DNA of 64,000 bases from Streptomyces sp. NBC_00271 (GCF_036178845.1 NZ_CP108070.1:11284001-11348000); one strand, 5' to 3'; positions 8,509 to 18,685 are shown, counted from the stretch's first letter. Notes: generated by a model not told the origin, from the sequence alone. Made by a program: numbers and translations.

Positions 8509-8626
8509 ACGACCCTTCTCTGCCCCATGCCGTCTCGCGCGACCCCCGCACGCACAAGGCCCTGCCCGTGTGTGCCGTTGGTCGGCGCGCCATCCCCGGG
8601 ATCCCACCTGACGAGAGCAGGCACCC

Positions 8627-10149
8627 ATGGTCCGTGAACACGACCGCGCCACCGTGCGTGAGTTGAGCCATTTCATCGGCGGCAAGCACACTCCGGGAAC
8701 ATCGGGGTCCTACGGCGACGTCTACGACCCCAACACGGGCGAGGTGCAGGCCCATGTCCCGCTCGCCGACCGCGCTGAGACCGAGGCGGCGATCACCGAC
8801 GCCGCGACGGCGCAGCGCGAGTGGGGCGAGTGGAATCCGCAACGCCGTGCCCGCGTCCTCCTCCGCTTCCTCCAACTCGTCGAGGGCGAGCGGGACGCGC
8901 TGGCCCGGCTGCTCTCCTCCGAGCACGGCAAGACGGTCGCCGACGCACACGGCGACGTCCAACGCGGCCTGGAAGTGGTGGAGTTCGCCGCCGGGATCCC
9001 GCATCTGCTGAAGGGGGAGTTCACCGACAACGCCGGCACCGGCATCGACGTCCACTCCGTGCGCGCCCCGATCGGTGTGGTGGCCGGCATCACCCCGTTC
9101 AACTTCCCCGCGATGATCCCCCTGTGGAAGGCGGCTCCCGCGCTGGCCTGCGGCAACGCCTTCATCCTCAAGTCCTCCGAGCGCGACCCGTCCGTACCGC
9201 TGCGGCTCGCCGAACTCTTCCTGGAGGCGGGCCTGCCGCCGGGCGTCCTGAACGTCGTCCACGGCGGCAAGGAGAGCGTCGACACCCTCCTCGAAGACCC
9301 CCGCGTCGGCGCGCTCGGCTTCGTCGGCTCCACCCCGATCGCCGCGTACGTCTACGCCACCGCCGCGGCCCACGGCAAGCGCGCCCAGTGCTTCGGCGGC
9401 GCCAAGAACCACATGATCGTGATGCCGGACGCCGACCTCGACCAGGCCGTGGACGCCCTGATCGGCGCCGGGTACGGCTCGGCGGGGGAGCGCTGTATGG
9501 CGATCTCCGTCGCCATCCCGGTCGGCGAGGACACCGCCGACGCTCTGGTCGCCCGTCTGAAGGAGCGCATCTGCTCGCTGCGGATCGGCCGCAGTGACGA
9601 CCCCGAGGCGGACTTCGGCCCGCTGGTCGGACGGGACGCCGTCGACCGGGTTCGCCGCTACGTCGACCTCGGTGTCGAGGAGGGCGCGGAACTCGTCGTC
9701 GACGGACGGGACTTCGTCCTGCCCGGGCACGAGAACGGCTTCTTCACTGGTGCCTCCCTGTTCGACCGGGTCACCCCCGCGATGCGCATCCACCAGGAGG
9801 AGATCTTCGGGCCGGTCCTGTCCGTGGTCCGCGCCGCGGACTACGAGGAGGCCCTGCGGCTGCCCAGCGAGCACGTCTACGGAAGCGGTGTCGCGATCTT
9901 CACCCGGGACGGCGACACCGCCCGCGACTTCACCCGCCGGGTGAACACCGGCATGGTCGGCGTGAACGTGCCGATCCCCGTCCCGGTCGCCTACCACACC
10001 TTCGGCGGTTGGAAGCGTTCCGGCTTCGGCGACCTCAACCAGCACGGTCCGGACGCGATCCGCTTCTACACCCGTACGAAGACCGTCACCTCGCGCTGGC
10101 CCTCGGGCTTCGGGAAGGCGCGAGCTTCACCATCCCGACGATGGGCTGA
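8627..10149 (+). pseudogene. mmsA: CoA-acylating methylmalonate-semialdehyde dehydrogenase with one-base frameshift near its 3' end
   Basis: This enzyme converts (methyl)malonate semialdehyde to propionyl/acetyl-CoA in valine degradation. It is an aldehyde dehydrogenase fold of about 507 residues: NAD site GITPFNFPAMIPLWKAAPAL, catalytic cysteine in GSAGERCMAISVAI, conserved EEIFGPVLSVV. The frame is clean to WPSG at about residue 494. The expected ending EGASFTIPTMG-stop is then present in the +1 frame, so one base (probably C after 10108) is missing. As given, the frame runs through the next gene. It could be a real mutation or a sequencing error. First gene of a five-gene operon; no SD stronger than GAGAGCAGG precedes ATG 8627. 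Confidence 0.88.
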
Positions 10150-10154
10150 GCGCG

Positions 10155-11303
10155 ATGACCACCACCCTGCTCACCGAGGACCAACAGGCCCTCGTCGAGA
10201 CGACCCTGGACTTCGCCCAGGACCACCTCGCCCCGCACGCCCTGGACTGGGACCGGGACAAACACTTCCCGCTCGACGTCCTGCGCAAGGCCGCAGGACT
10301 GGGCCTCGGCGGTGTGTACGTCCGCCAGGAGGCGGGCGGCGCGGGCCTCACCCGTGCCGACGGCGTCCTTGTCTTCGAGACCCTGGCCTCGGGCTGTCCG
10401 TCCATCGCGGGCTATCTCTCCATCCACAACATGGTCGCCTGGATGATCGACCAGTACGGGGAGCTGGCTCAGCGGGAGCGATGGCTGCCCCGGCTCTGCG
10501 CCATGGAGGACCTGGCGAGCTACTGCCTGACCGAACCGGGCGCCGGATCGGACGCCGCCGCTCTGCGCACCCGTGCCGTCCGCGACGGCGGCCACTACGT
10601 CCTGACCGGGGTCAAGCAGTTCATCTCCGGCGCGGGAGCCTCCCAGGTGTACGTCGTCCTGGCCCGTACCGGCGCCGACGGCCCGCACGGCATCTCCGCG
10701 TTCCTCGTCGACAAGGACGACCCCAGCCTCTCCTTCGGCCCCAACGAGCGGAAGATGGGCTGGAACGCCCAGCCCACCCGCCAGGTGATCCTGGACGGCG
10801 TCCGACTGCCCGCCGACCGGCTGCTCGGCCACGAGGGCGAGGGCTTCCGCATCGCCATGAACGGCCTCAACGGCGGACGTCTCGGCATCGCCGCCTGCTC
10901 CCTCGGCGGCGCCCGCAACGCCCTCGACCGCAGCCTGGCCCACCTCGCCGACCGGGAGGCGTTCGGCGGGCGGCTGCTCGACGCCCAGGCGCTCCAGTTC
11001 CGGCTGGCGGACATGGCGACCGAACTGGCAGCCGCCCGCGCGCTGGTCCACCAGGCCGCCCAGGCCCTGGACCGCGGCGATCCACAGGCGCCACACCTGT
11101 GCGCGATGGCCAAGCGGTTCGCCACCGACACCGGATACTCCGTCGCCGACCAGGCCCTGCAACTGCACGGCGGCTACGGCTACCTGAGCGAGTACGGCAT
11201 CGAGAAGATCGTCCGCGACCTGCGGGTCCACCAGATCCTGGAAGGAACCAACGAGATCATGCGCGTCATCGTGGCCCGTGGCCTGACGGAGGCATTCGGA
11301 TGA
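10155..11303 (+). CDS. Acyl-CoA dehydrogenase, probably isobutyryl-CoA dehydrogenase
   Basis: A 382-residue flavoprotein. The N-terminal helical domain is followed by the FAD-contacting YCLTEPGAGSDAAALRT motif, and the C-terminal helical domain holds LHGGYGYLSEYGIEKIVRDL and ILEGTNEIMRVIVARGL. The glutamate in the latter is at the usual catalytic-base position of this subfamily. Placed between mmsA and a 3-hydroxyisobutyryl-CoA hydrolase, it should oxidise isobutyryl-CoA to methacrylyl-CoA in valine catabolism, using electron-transferring flavoprotein. It starts five bases after the mmsA stop and overlaps the next start by four (ATGA). Confidence 0.9.
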   Translation: MTTTLLTEDQQALVETTLDFAQDHLAPHALDWDRDKHFPLDVLRKAAGLGLGGVYVRQEAGGAGLTRADGVLVFETLASGCPSIAGYLSIHNMVAWMIDQYGELAQRERWLPRLCAMEDLASYCLTEPGAGSDAAALRTRAVRDGGHYVLTGVKQFISGAGASQVYVVLARTGADGPHGISAFLVDKDDPSLSFGPNERKMGWNAQPTRQVILDGVRLPADRLLGHEGEGFRIAMNGLNGGRLGIAACSLGGARNALDRSLAHLADREAFGGRLLDAQALQFRLADMATELAAARALVHQAAQALDRGDPQAPHLCAMAKRFATDTGYSVADQALQLHGGYGYLSEYGIEKIVRDLRVHQILEGTNEIMRVIVARGLTEAFG

Positions 11304-12403
11304 CCGACACAGACGACACCGTGCCGGCGACCGGTACCGACGACTCCCTACTGCTGCGCACCGAGGGGCGCGCCGCGTACCTCACCCTCAACAGGCCCAA
11401 GGCGCTCAACGCCCTCACCCACGCGATGGTCCGCCGCCTCGACCTCGCGCTGACGGCCTGGGAGCACGACCCGGCCGTGGAGACCGTCGTCCTCACCGGC
11501 GCGGGGGAGCGGGGCCTGTGCGCGGGCGGCGACATCCGCGCCATCCACGAGGACGCCCGGAACGGGGACGGGACGGCGTCGGCGGCCTTCTGGCGGGACG
11601 AGTACCGGCTCAACGCCCGCATCGCCCACTACCCGAAGCCGTACGTCGCCGTGATGGACGGCATCGTCATGGGCGGCGGCGTCGGCGTCTCCGCCCACGG
11701 CAGCGTCCGGATCGTCACCGAGCGCTCGAAGATCGCCATGCCGGAGACCGGTATCGGCTTCGTACCGGACGTCGGGGGCACCTACCTGCTCGCCCTCGCG
11801 CCCGGCGAACTCGGCACACACCTGGCGCTGACCGGATCACCGACAGGCGCGGGTGACGCCCTGCTGTGCGGCCTCGCCGACCTCTACGTACCGTCGGACT
11901 CCCTGCCACGGCTGATCGCCGACCTCGCCCACGCGCCCGTACGACAGGTCCTGGGCCAGTACGCACAACAGGAACCGCCCGGCGAACTCGCGGCAGCACG
12001 GCCCTGGATCGACGCCTGCTACGCCGCCGACACCGTCGAGGAGATCATCGACCGCCTCCTCGAACACGGCGGCAGCGCGGCCAAGGAGACCGCCGAGACC
12101 CTGCTCACCAAATCCCCCACCTCCCTCAAGGTCACCCTCGCCGCACTCCGCAGAGCCCGGCGGCTCGGTCCGCTGGAGAACGTGCTGGACCAGGAGTACC
12201 GCGTCTCCTGCGCGGCCCTCACCGCACCCGACCTGGTGGAGGGCATCCGCGCCCAGGTCATCGACAAGGACCGCAGCCCGCGCTGGACACCGCCGACGCT
12301 CGCCGAGGTCACCGACGCGGACGTCGAGCGCTTCTTCACGCCCCTCGGCGAGCGGGAACTCGGCCTCGCCACATCCGACACCACGCAGGAGGTGCCCTGG
12401 TGA
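11300..12403 (+). CDS. 3-hydroxyisobutyryl-CoA hydrolase (crotonase superfamily)
   Basis: A 367-residue crotonase-fold protein, longer than ordinary enoyl-CoA hydratases and of the length expected for HIBYL-CoA hydrolases. The oxyanion-hole segments are GLCAGGDIRAIHEDA and GIVMGGGVGVSAHGS. The catalytic glutamate/aspartate strand is MPETGIGFVPDVGGTYLL, typical of the hydrolase branch. It releases 3-hydroxyisobutyrate from its CoA ester, which feeds MmsB next door. Both neighbours overlap by four bases (ATGA at 11300, GTGA at 12400), so translation is coupled through the operon. Confidence 0.88.
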   Translation: MTDTDDTVPATGTDDSLLLRTEGRAAYLTLNRPKALNALTHAMVRRLDLALTAWEHDPAVETVVLTGAGERGLCAGGDIRAIHEDARNGDGTASAAFWRDEYRLNARIAHYPKPYVAVMDGIVMGGGVGVSAHGSVRIVTERSKIAMPETGIGFVPDVGGTYLLALAPGELGTHLALTGSPTGAGDALLCGLADLYVPSDSLPRLIADLAHAPVRQVLGQYAQQEPPGELAAARPWIDACYAADTVEEIIDRLLEHGGSAAKETAETLLTKSPTSLKVTLAALRRARRLGPLENVLDQEYRVSCAALTAPDLVEGIRAQVIDKDRSPRWTPPTLAEVTDADVERFFTPLGERELGLATSDTTQEVPW

Positions 12404-13295
12404 GCAGGACCGTCGCGTTCATCGGGCTGGGACACATGGGCGGCCCCATGGCCGCCAACCTGGTCAAGGCCGGCCACCGGGTACGCGGCTACGACCTGTC
12501 ACCCGCATTCCTGAAGGCAGCGGCCGACGCGGGTGTCGAGCCCGCGGCATCCGCGACGCAGGCGGTGACGGGCGCGGAGGTGGTGATCACCATGCTGCCC
12601 GCCGGACGGCACGTGCTGGAGCTGTACGAGGACATCGTCGGGGCCGCCCGGCCCGGCACCCTCTTCGCCGACTGCTCGACCATCGACGTCGCCGACGCCC
12701 GTACTGCCCACGACAGAGCGGTTTCGGCCGGGATGCGGGCCCTGGACGCGCCGGTCTCCGGCGGAGTCGTCGGGGCCGAGGCGGCCACCCTCACCTTCAT
12801 GGCCGGCGGCGGCGAGGACGAGTACGCCGAGGCCGAACCCCTGCTCGCCGCCATGGGCAGGAAGGTGGTCCACTGCGGAGGCGCGGGCGCCGGACAGGCT
12901 GCGAAGATCTGCAACAACATGATCCTCGGCGTCTCGGTGATCGCCGTCAGCAGGCGTTCGTACTCGGCGAGAGCCTGGGCCTGTCCCACCAGGCGCTGTA
13001 CGACGTGGCCTCCACGGCGTCCGGCCAGTGCTGGGCACTCAGCGTCAACTGCCCGGTGCCGGGGCCCGTGCCGACCAGCCCCGCGAACCGTGACTACCGT
13101 CCCGGCTTCGCCGCCCCGCTCATGGCCAAGGACCTGGGCCTGGCGGCCGACGCGGCCAGAGCCGGTGGCGTGAGGGCCGAACTCGGCCTGCGCGCGGCCG
13201 AGTTGTACGACGCATACGCCGAGGGAGCAGGCACCGCCGAGGACTTCTCGGGCATCGTACGGACGATCAGGGACCAGAGCGGAGACCAGGCATGA
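12400..13295 (+). pseudogene. mmsB: 3-hydroxyisobutyrate dehydrogenase with internal one-base frameshift
   Basis: The beta-hydroxyacid dehydrogenase fold is clear. The NAD site is FIGLGHMGGPMAANLVKAGH, the substrate loop DAPVSGGVVGAEAATLTFMA, and the catalytic-lysine helix GAGQAAKICNNMILGVSVIA. The frame breaks after 12951. Restoring one G gives the expected continuation SEAFVLGESLGLSHQALYDV, and the other frame then runs to 13295 with the conserved [13 protein letters not shown]. With the extra base the protein is 298 residues, normal for the family. The GTG start overlaps the previous stop. The enzyme makes methylmalonate semialdehyde for MmsA. Confidence 0.87.
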
Positions 13296-14095
13296 CCACC
13301 GACACGACATCGGCCGCGACAGACGCGTACGACACCATCCTCATCGAACGCAAGGGCCGCACCGCCCTGCTCACCCTCAATCGGCCCAACGCCCTCAACG
13401 CCCTTAACCTCCAGGTCATGAACGAGGTCGTCGCGGCCACCGAAGCCCTCGACCGGGACCCGGACGTGGGCTGCATCGTGCTCACCGGATCGGCGAAGGC
13501 GTTCGCGGCCGGAGCCGACATCAAGGAAATGCGGCCGCAAAGCTACCTGGACATGTACCTCAGCGACTGGTTCACCGCCTGGGACCGGCTCGGACAGCTG
13601 CGCACGCCGACCGTGGCGGCGGTCGCCGGGTACGCGCTCGGCGGCGGCTGCGAACTCGCCATGCTCTGCGACATCCTCCTCGCAGCCGACACCGCCGCCT
13701 TCGGTCAGCCGGAGATCAAACTCGGCGTCATCCCCGGCATCGGCGGCTCCCAGCGGCTCACGCGCGCGGTCGGCAAGGCAAAGGCCATGGAACTGTGCCT
13801 GACCGGCCGCACCATGGACGCCACCGAAGCCGAACGGGCCGGCCTGGTCTCGCGCGTGGTGCCCGCCGACGAACTGCTCGGCGAGGCACTCGCGGTCGCC
13901 GAGACCGTGGCGGGCATGTCGCTGCCGGTCGCCATGATGGCGAAGGAGTCGGTCGCCCGCGCCTTTGAGACAACACTCGCCGAGGGCGTCCGATTCGAAC
14001 GCCGCCTCTTCCACGCGGTGTTCGCCACCGCCGACCAGAAGGAGGGCATGAGCGCCTTCATCGACAAGCGCCCGCCCCACTTCACCCACCACTGA
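13292..14095 (+). CDS. Enoyl-CoA hydratase
   Basis: A 267-residue crotonase. [20 protein letters not shown] leads into the first oxyanion segment [11 protein letters not shown]. The second is [20 protein letters not shown]. Both catalytic glutamates are present, in GGGCELAM and [15 protein letters not shown]. In this operon it should hydrate methacrylyl-CoA to 3-hydroxyisobutyryl-CoA, the step between the acyl-CoA dehydrogenase and the hydrolase. The start overlaps the mmsB stop by four bases. It is the last gene; a strong hairpin follows 15 bp downstream. Confidence 0.9.
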   Translation: MTTDTTSAATDAYDTILIERKGRTALLTLNRPNALNALNLQVMNEVVAATEALDRDPDVGCIVLTGSAKAFAAGADIKEMRPQSYLDMYLSDWFTAWDRLGQLRTPTVAAVAGYALGGGCELAMLCDILLAADTAAFGQPEIKLGVIPGIGGSQRLTRAVGKAKAMELCLTGRTMDATEAERAGLVSRVVPADELLGEALAVAETVAGMSLPVAMMAKESVARAFETTLAEGVRFERRLFHAVFATADQKEGMSAFIDKRPPHFTHH

Positions 14096-14110
14096 CCCAC
14101 GCGTCACACC

Positions 14111-14158
14111 GACCGGGCCGCCGCCCGCAGGACGAACACCGTGCCCGGCGGCCCGGTC
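14111..14158 (+). terminator. Terminator hairpin of the valine operon
   Basis: A perfect 13-bp stem, GACCGGGCCGCCG at 14111-14123 pairing with 14146-14158, begins 15 bp after the last stop codon. The loop is 22 bases and there is no strong T tract, as is common in high-GC actinomycetes. Confidence 0.6.
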
Positions 14159-14565
14159 TTCGTCGGCAGACGACCATGTCTGCCTCCTGGCCGGCACCCG
14201 TCCCGGTCAGACGGGCCCACCCCTCCACCGGACACGGCACATACGTACGCCGGTCGGAATCGATGACCGGCCGCCTGCGGTGGCGGTCGGTGAGAGGAGG
14301 GCTTCGCCGGCGGCCACGACTGGGATGGCTTTGAGCGGGTCGGCGGGGTCCATGCGCGAGTTGGCCCCACGCCGTCCACGGCGACCCCCGGCCACTGGTC
14401 GAGTTCTAGCTCCGCCACGATCAGATTGAGCTGTGGCTGCCGATCCGGTCGTGACACCGGATCAGCCGGACAGCAGGCCAACCGAGGGATGCAGCCCATA
14501 GCGCCCGCCGGTCGGCCGCGTGCTGGATTGCGCCGAGCAAATCGTCGCAGCGGCGGGAGAATACG

Positions 14566-14840
14566 TTGGCGGCTCGCGCGGTGCTTTTCGCTCTCGAGGC
14601 CCAGGACGCTGAGCGCTTCCTGGCCTGCGAGGACAAGACGAGGTCATCGAACTCGTCGAAGAGGTCGAGGAGCGCCGGGACCTGGACAACCTCTTCGAGT
14701 TCGACAAGTCCTGGGACACCCTGCACCGCTGCTTCACGGACGGCGACCTCGCCTTCGTCAACGGCGACTTTCCCTTGTCACATGTCATCCTCGGCGGAGT
14801 ACCGCTGCAGGAAGGCGACGACTACGTCGTCCGTTGGCGC
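14566..14840 (+). pseudogene. DUF1877 (YfbM-like) relic
   Basis: The segment LFALEAQDAERFLACED in one frame continues in another as VIELVEEVEERRDLDNLFEF, then DKSWDTLHRCFTDG, then FPLSHVILGG and EGDDYVV. Together this resembles the N-terminal half of DUF1877 proteins. At least one frameshift lies near 14640, and the family's C-terminal half is missing. No coding sequence was recognised between 14160 and 14565. Confidence 0.45.
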
Positions 14841-14847
14841 GGGGATC

Positions 14848-15249
14848 GTGCACCTGACGCTGCACGTACCCGGCCCCTCGCAGGCGATGGCGGCACTGTG
14901 GGGCGACGGGCGGACGCTCACCAAGTGGAATCTGGCCAGGGTCTGGCAGTGCTCCGGCCCGGAGTTCCGGCGGGCGGTGCGATGGCTGGACGGGAAGGTG
15001 CTGACCGGCAAGCCCACCGTTCTGGACCTGCTGGACGCCCGGACACAGGCGACCGTCGGCGTTGGCCTGCACTGCCTGGTGAGCAGCCTGTACACGCTGG
15101 CGGAGGTCGACGTCGCCGGATCGGAGTGCCCGGACGGCGGCTACCACTTGGAGACGGAGAGCGTGCACGGCGAGATCGTCGACGACGACGACGTGGTCCT
15201 GAAGCCGTCGGCCAACAGGGCCATGCCGCTGCTGCGTTGTAGCGACTGA
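14848..15249 (+). CDS. Hypothetical protein or C-terminal fragment, family unknown
   Basis: An open frame of about 134 residues from GTG 14848, with strong G/C third-position bias. It includes KWNLARVWQCSGPEFRRAV and KVLTGKPTVLDLLDARTQAT, and an acidic patch IVDDDDVVLKPSANR near the end. It is fused in frame to the noise after the DUF1877 relic, so it may itself be the tail of a larger gene whose start was lost. No family recognised. Confidence 0.35.
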   Translation: MHLTLHVPGPSQAMAALWGDGRTLTKWNLARVWQCSGPEFRRAVRWLDGKVLTGKPTVLDLLDARTQATVGVGLHCLVSSLYTLAEVDVAGSECPDGGYHLETESVHGEIVDDDDVVLKPSANRAMPLLRCSD

Positions 15250-15492
15250 CACGCCCACCCCGCGTGCACCGGGCCGTTCGCGACCTTCTGCAGGTGCAGC
15301 CCTGGACGGGAATCTCTGCACCGGCAAGGCGCCGAGGGGCCATGCCCGCTCCATCTGATATTTGCGGATTTCAGTAAGAAACTTGCTATGAGCTGCATGG
15401 CGCATTCTTTGCTTCGTCGGAATCTAGCGGGGTGGATGGGGGCTCTGTACGGTCGGGGCGCCGGTTTCCCGCACTCCTTGAAGGAGCATCAG

Positions 15493-18400
15493 ATGCTGAC
15501 GATCCCCAGACCCCGGCGACTGGCGGTGGCCGCCGTCGCCGCGGTCGGCGCGATGTGCGTGTCCGTCTTACCGGCCGCCGCCATACAGGGGGCGCCGCCG
15601 TCCAAGGCGCTCCGGGCCGGCCCGATGGCCCACGCTCCCCGGCAGGCGCAGGCGGCAGCCAGCGCGGCGGTGGGTGCGACGAAGTCGTTCTCGGTCTACG
15701 AGGCCGAGGAGGGAACGCCGGGCGGGGGTGCGGCCGTCCGGTCGCTGACCTCGGCGCCGACGACGCAGTACTCGAGCGCCGCCCTGGAGGCTTCGGGCCA
15801 TTCCTATGTCCACCTGGACGGCACCGGCCAGTCGGTGCAGTGGACCAACAACACCGGGCAGCCGATCTCCTTCCTCAACGTCCGCGCGAGCATCCCGGAT
15901 TCGGCATCCGGCGGTGGTGTCACCGGAACGCTGAACCTGTACGTCAACGGAGTGTTCCGGCAGGAGCTGAACCTCAACTCGCGGCAGAGCTGGGTGTACG
16001 AGGGCAACGGCAACTACAACACGAGCGACAACCAGAACCCGGCCGACGGCGACCCGAGGGTCTTCTGGGACGAGTCGCACACCTTCGTCACCGGGTCCCC
16101 GATCCCGGCGGGCGCCACGTTCTCGCTGCGGAAGGACTCGGACAGCAGCGCGTCCTTCTACGACGTGGATTCCGTCGACGTGGAGAACCCGCCGGCGCCG
16201 CTGACACAGCCGGCGAACTCGATCTCGATCACAAGTTGCGGTGCGGCGGCGGACAACAATCCGACCAACGGCGCGGCCGACAGCCAGTCGGTGGACAGCC
16301 GGGCCGCCATCCAGAACTGCATCGACCAGGCCCAGTCGCAGGGCAAAACCCTGTGGATCCCGCAGGGCACCTTCTACGTGAAGGGCACCACGGGACTGAA
16401 CGCACAGGGGATCACCATCGCGGGCGCGGGCATGTGGTACAGCACGATCTACCGTGACGTCCCGGTCCCCAACAGCACACCGCTGGCGGCCCTGTTCGAC
16501 CTGACCTCCTGCACCGTGCGTAACTTCCACGTCGACGCCAACGCCGTCAGCCGGAGCACCATCGGCGGGGACGGCGGCGCGATGGACACCACCGGCACCG
16601 GCTGGCTGGCCGACGGCATCTGGACCCAGCACACCATGTCGGGCTTCTGGGCTTCCGGCACCGGCGGGACGGTGCAGAACAGCAGGCTGACGTCGATCTG
16701 GGCGGACGGGATCAACGTCAACAACGTGTCGCTGGGCGCGGACACCGGGAACAACCTGACGGTCACCGACAACTTCGTCCGCGGCACCGGGGACGACGCG
16801 ATTGCCATCAACTCGGTGAACTACAACACCAACAGTGACGGTTCCAAGACGTACTACAACCCGATGAGCAATGTCGCCGTCAGCGACAACACCTCGATCG
16901 CCCCGTGGGGCGGCAAGGGTGTCGGGATCTACGGGGGCAGCGGCCACCAGGTCAAGGACAACTACATCAGCGACACGGCCCGTTACATCGGTCTGGGCGC
17001 CGGGCGCTTCGGTGTCAACGGCAGCGATCTGCTGTCCGCGACCGTGACGGGCAACACCGTGGTCCGCTCCGGCGGCAACGCCTACAGCCAGGGCCAGCCC
17101 GCCCTGCACATCGGCAACGGCGGCGACGGACAGAACACCGGGATCGTCGACAAGGTCACGGTCACCGGCAACACCGTCACCGACTCCCTCTACGACGGGA
17201 TCGGCTTCTCCACCTCGACCAACACCCTGCTCCAGGACAACACCGTCAGCAGCCCCGGCCGCAACGGCATCGCGATCTCGCCGTCGTTCTACCCCGCGCC
17301 CACGGGCTCCGCGACGATCACCGGCAACACGGTCACCGGGCTCGGCTCCGGCACCTCGGCCTTCGTCAACAACTCCACCGGGTTCGTCGCGACGCTGAGT
17401 GACAACCACTGGCCGCCTCCCGCGCCCGAGGGCCCCTACGGCGGCACCCCCACAGCCGTGCCCGGCACGGTGCAGGCGGAGAACTACGACACCGGCGGCC
17501 AGGGGGTCGCGTACAACGTCACCTCCGTCAACGGCAACGCCAACTCCTACCGCGCCGACGGCGTGGACCTGGACAACACCGCGGACACCGGCGGCGGTTA
17601 CAACCTGGGCTGGACCAGCGGCGGACAGTGGTTCCGCTACACCGTGGACGTCGCCACGGCCGGCACCTACACCCTCGGTCTCCGCGTCGCGGCCCCGTCC
17701 GCGGTGGCAGGCGCGCTGCACCTGTCGGACGCCTCCGGCACCGACCTCACCGGAGCCGTCGACCTGCCCGCCACCGGCGACTGGCAGACCTGGGCCACCG
17801 TGACCACTCATGTGGTCCTGCCCGCCGGCCGGCAGATTCTGGCGCTCAACCAGGACACCGGCGGCTGGAACATCAACCACCTCGCCTTCGCCGCGGGGAG
17901 CGGCTCACCGCAGGCCACCCTGACCGCGTCCCCCGGATCACTGACCTTCGCCGACCAGGCGGTGAACACGACCAGCGCCGCGCAGACCGTCACGGTCACC
18001 AACTCCGGCACCGCCACCGCCTCGATCGCCGGGGTCACCGCCGGCGGTGACTTCGCCCAGACCAGCACCTGCGGCACCTCGCTGGCCGCCGGAGCGAACT
18101 GCACGGTCTCCGTCACCTTCAGACCCACCGCCTCCGGCACCCGCACCGGCACGCTCACCCTGACCGGCAACCAGTCCAACAACCCCACCACGGTGGCCCT
18201 GTCGGGCACCGGCACCGACACCACCGGGACCAACCTCGCCGCCGGCAAGCCCACCAGCGAGTCCAGCCACACCGACGTGTACCCGTCGTCGAACGTGACG
18301 GACAGCGACCAGGGCTCCTACTGGGAAAGCGCCAACAACACGTTTCCGCAGTGGGTCCAGGTCGACTTGGGCTCGGCCCGGAGCGCCTCCCGCGTGGTCC

Positions 18401-18639
18401 TGCAGCTACCCGCCACCTGGGGCGCCCGCAGCCAGACCCTCACTCTCAGTGGCAGCACGGACGGCACCACCTTCACCGCCCTGAAGTCCTCGGCCGTCTA
18501 CACCTTCGACCCGAACACCAAGAACACCGTCACGCTCACCTTCTCCGCCGCCACCCAGCGCTACTTCCGCGTCACCATCACCGCCAACAACGGCTGGCCC
18601 GCGGGCCAGGTCTCCGAATTCCAGATCTGGGCCTCCTGA
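15493..18639 (+). CDS. Secreted GH87-type alpha-1,3-glucanase/mycodextranase, multidomain
   Basis: A 1,048-residue secreted enzyme. ATG 15493 has AAGGAG seven bases upstream; a Sec signal peptide ends near AAAIQGAPP. Residues ~60-225 are a CBM35-like sandwich. Residues ~230-640 are a right-handed beta-helix with GH87 motifs: IWADGIN (Asp405) and GTGDDAIAI (Asp434-Asp435), matching the catalytic aspartate triad of GH87. Next come a CBM6-like domain (TVQAENYDTGGQGVAYN), an HYDIN/ASPM-like choice-of-anchor D domain, and a C-terminal F5/8 type C (discoidin/CBM32) domain. Codon 26 is TTA (15568), so expression may depend on bldA. It probably cleaves alpha-1,3-glucan outside the cell. Confidence 0.83.
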   Translation: MLTIPRPRRLAVAAVAAVGAMCVSVLPAAAIQGAPPSKALRAGPMAHAPRQAQAAASAAVGATKSFSVYEAEEGTPGGGAAVRSLTSAPTTQYSSAALEASGHSYVHLDGTGQSVQWTNNTGQPISFLNVRASIPDSASGGGVTGTLNLYVNGVFRQELNLNSRQSWVYEGNGNYNTSDNQNPADGDPRVFWDESHTFVTGSPIPAGATFSLRKDSDSSASFYDVDSVDVENPPAPLTQPANSISITSCGAAADNNPTNGAADSQSVDSRAAIQNCIDQAQSQGKTLWIPQGTFYVKGTTGLNAQGITIAGAGMWYSTIYRDVPVPNSTPLAALFDLTSCTVRNFHVDANAVSRSTIGGDGGAMDTTGTGWLADGIWTQHTMSGFWASGTGGTVQNSRLTSIWADGINVNNVSLGADTGNNLTVTDNFVRGTGDDAIAINSVNYNTNSDGSKTYYNPMSNVAVSDNTSIAPWGGKGVGIYGGSGHQVKDNYISDTARYIGLGAGRFGVNGSDLLSATVTGNTVVRSGGNAYSQGQPALHIGNGGDGQNTGIVDKVTVTGNTVTDSLYDGIGFSTSTNTLLQDNTVSSPGRNGIAISPSFYPAPTGSATITGNTVTGLGSGTSAFVNNSTGFVATLSDNHWPPPAPEGPYGGTPTAVPGTVQAENYDTGGQGVAYNVTSVNGNANSYRADGVDLDNTADTGGGYNLGWTSGGQWFRYTVDVATAGTYTLGLRVAAPSAVAGALHLSDASGTDLTGAVDLPATGDWQTWATVTTHVVLPAGRQILALNQDTGGWNINHLAFAAGSGSPQATLTASPGSLTFADQAVNTTSAAQTVTVTNSGTATASIAGVTAGGDFAQTSTCGTSLAAGANCTVSVTFRPTASGTRTGTLTLTGNQSNNPTTVALSGTGTDTTGTNLAAGKPTSESSHTDVYPSSNVTDSDQGSYWESANNTFPQWVQVDLGSARSASRVVLQLPATWGARSQTLTLSGSTDGTTFTALKSSAVYTFDPNTKNTVTLTFSAATQRYFRVTITANNGWPAGQVSEFQIWAS

Positions 18640-18654
18640 CTCCACCCTCCCCAC

Positions 18655-18685
18655 GGTGCCGCCGGACACTCCGTCCGGCGGCACC
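18655..18685 (+). terminator. Terminator after first GH87 gene
   Basis: A perfect 13-bp stem, GGTGCCGCCGGAC pairing with 18673-18685 around a five-base loop, lies 16 bp after the stop. The next 250 bp up to the second GH87 gene contain an A/T-rich patch (18740-18790) that probably includes its promoter. Confidence 0.75.

Noticed and set aside
8627..12403. A single 1,258-residue fusion of MmsA and 3-hydroxyisobutyryl-CoA hydrolase
   Set aside because: The join exists only because one base is missing near 10108. The middle third is arginine/proline-rich noise antiparallel in character to an intact acyl-CoA dehydrogenase in another frame.
15568..17880. Long minus-strand open frame of 770 codons opposite the first GH87 gene
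   Set aside because: Composition is Val/Gly/Arg-rich without domains, as expected for the antisense of a high-GC gene; the plus-strand protein is clearly real.
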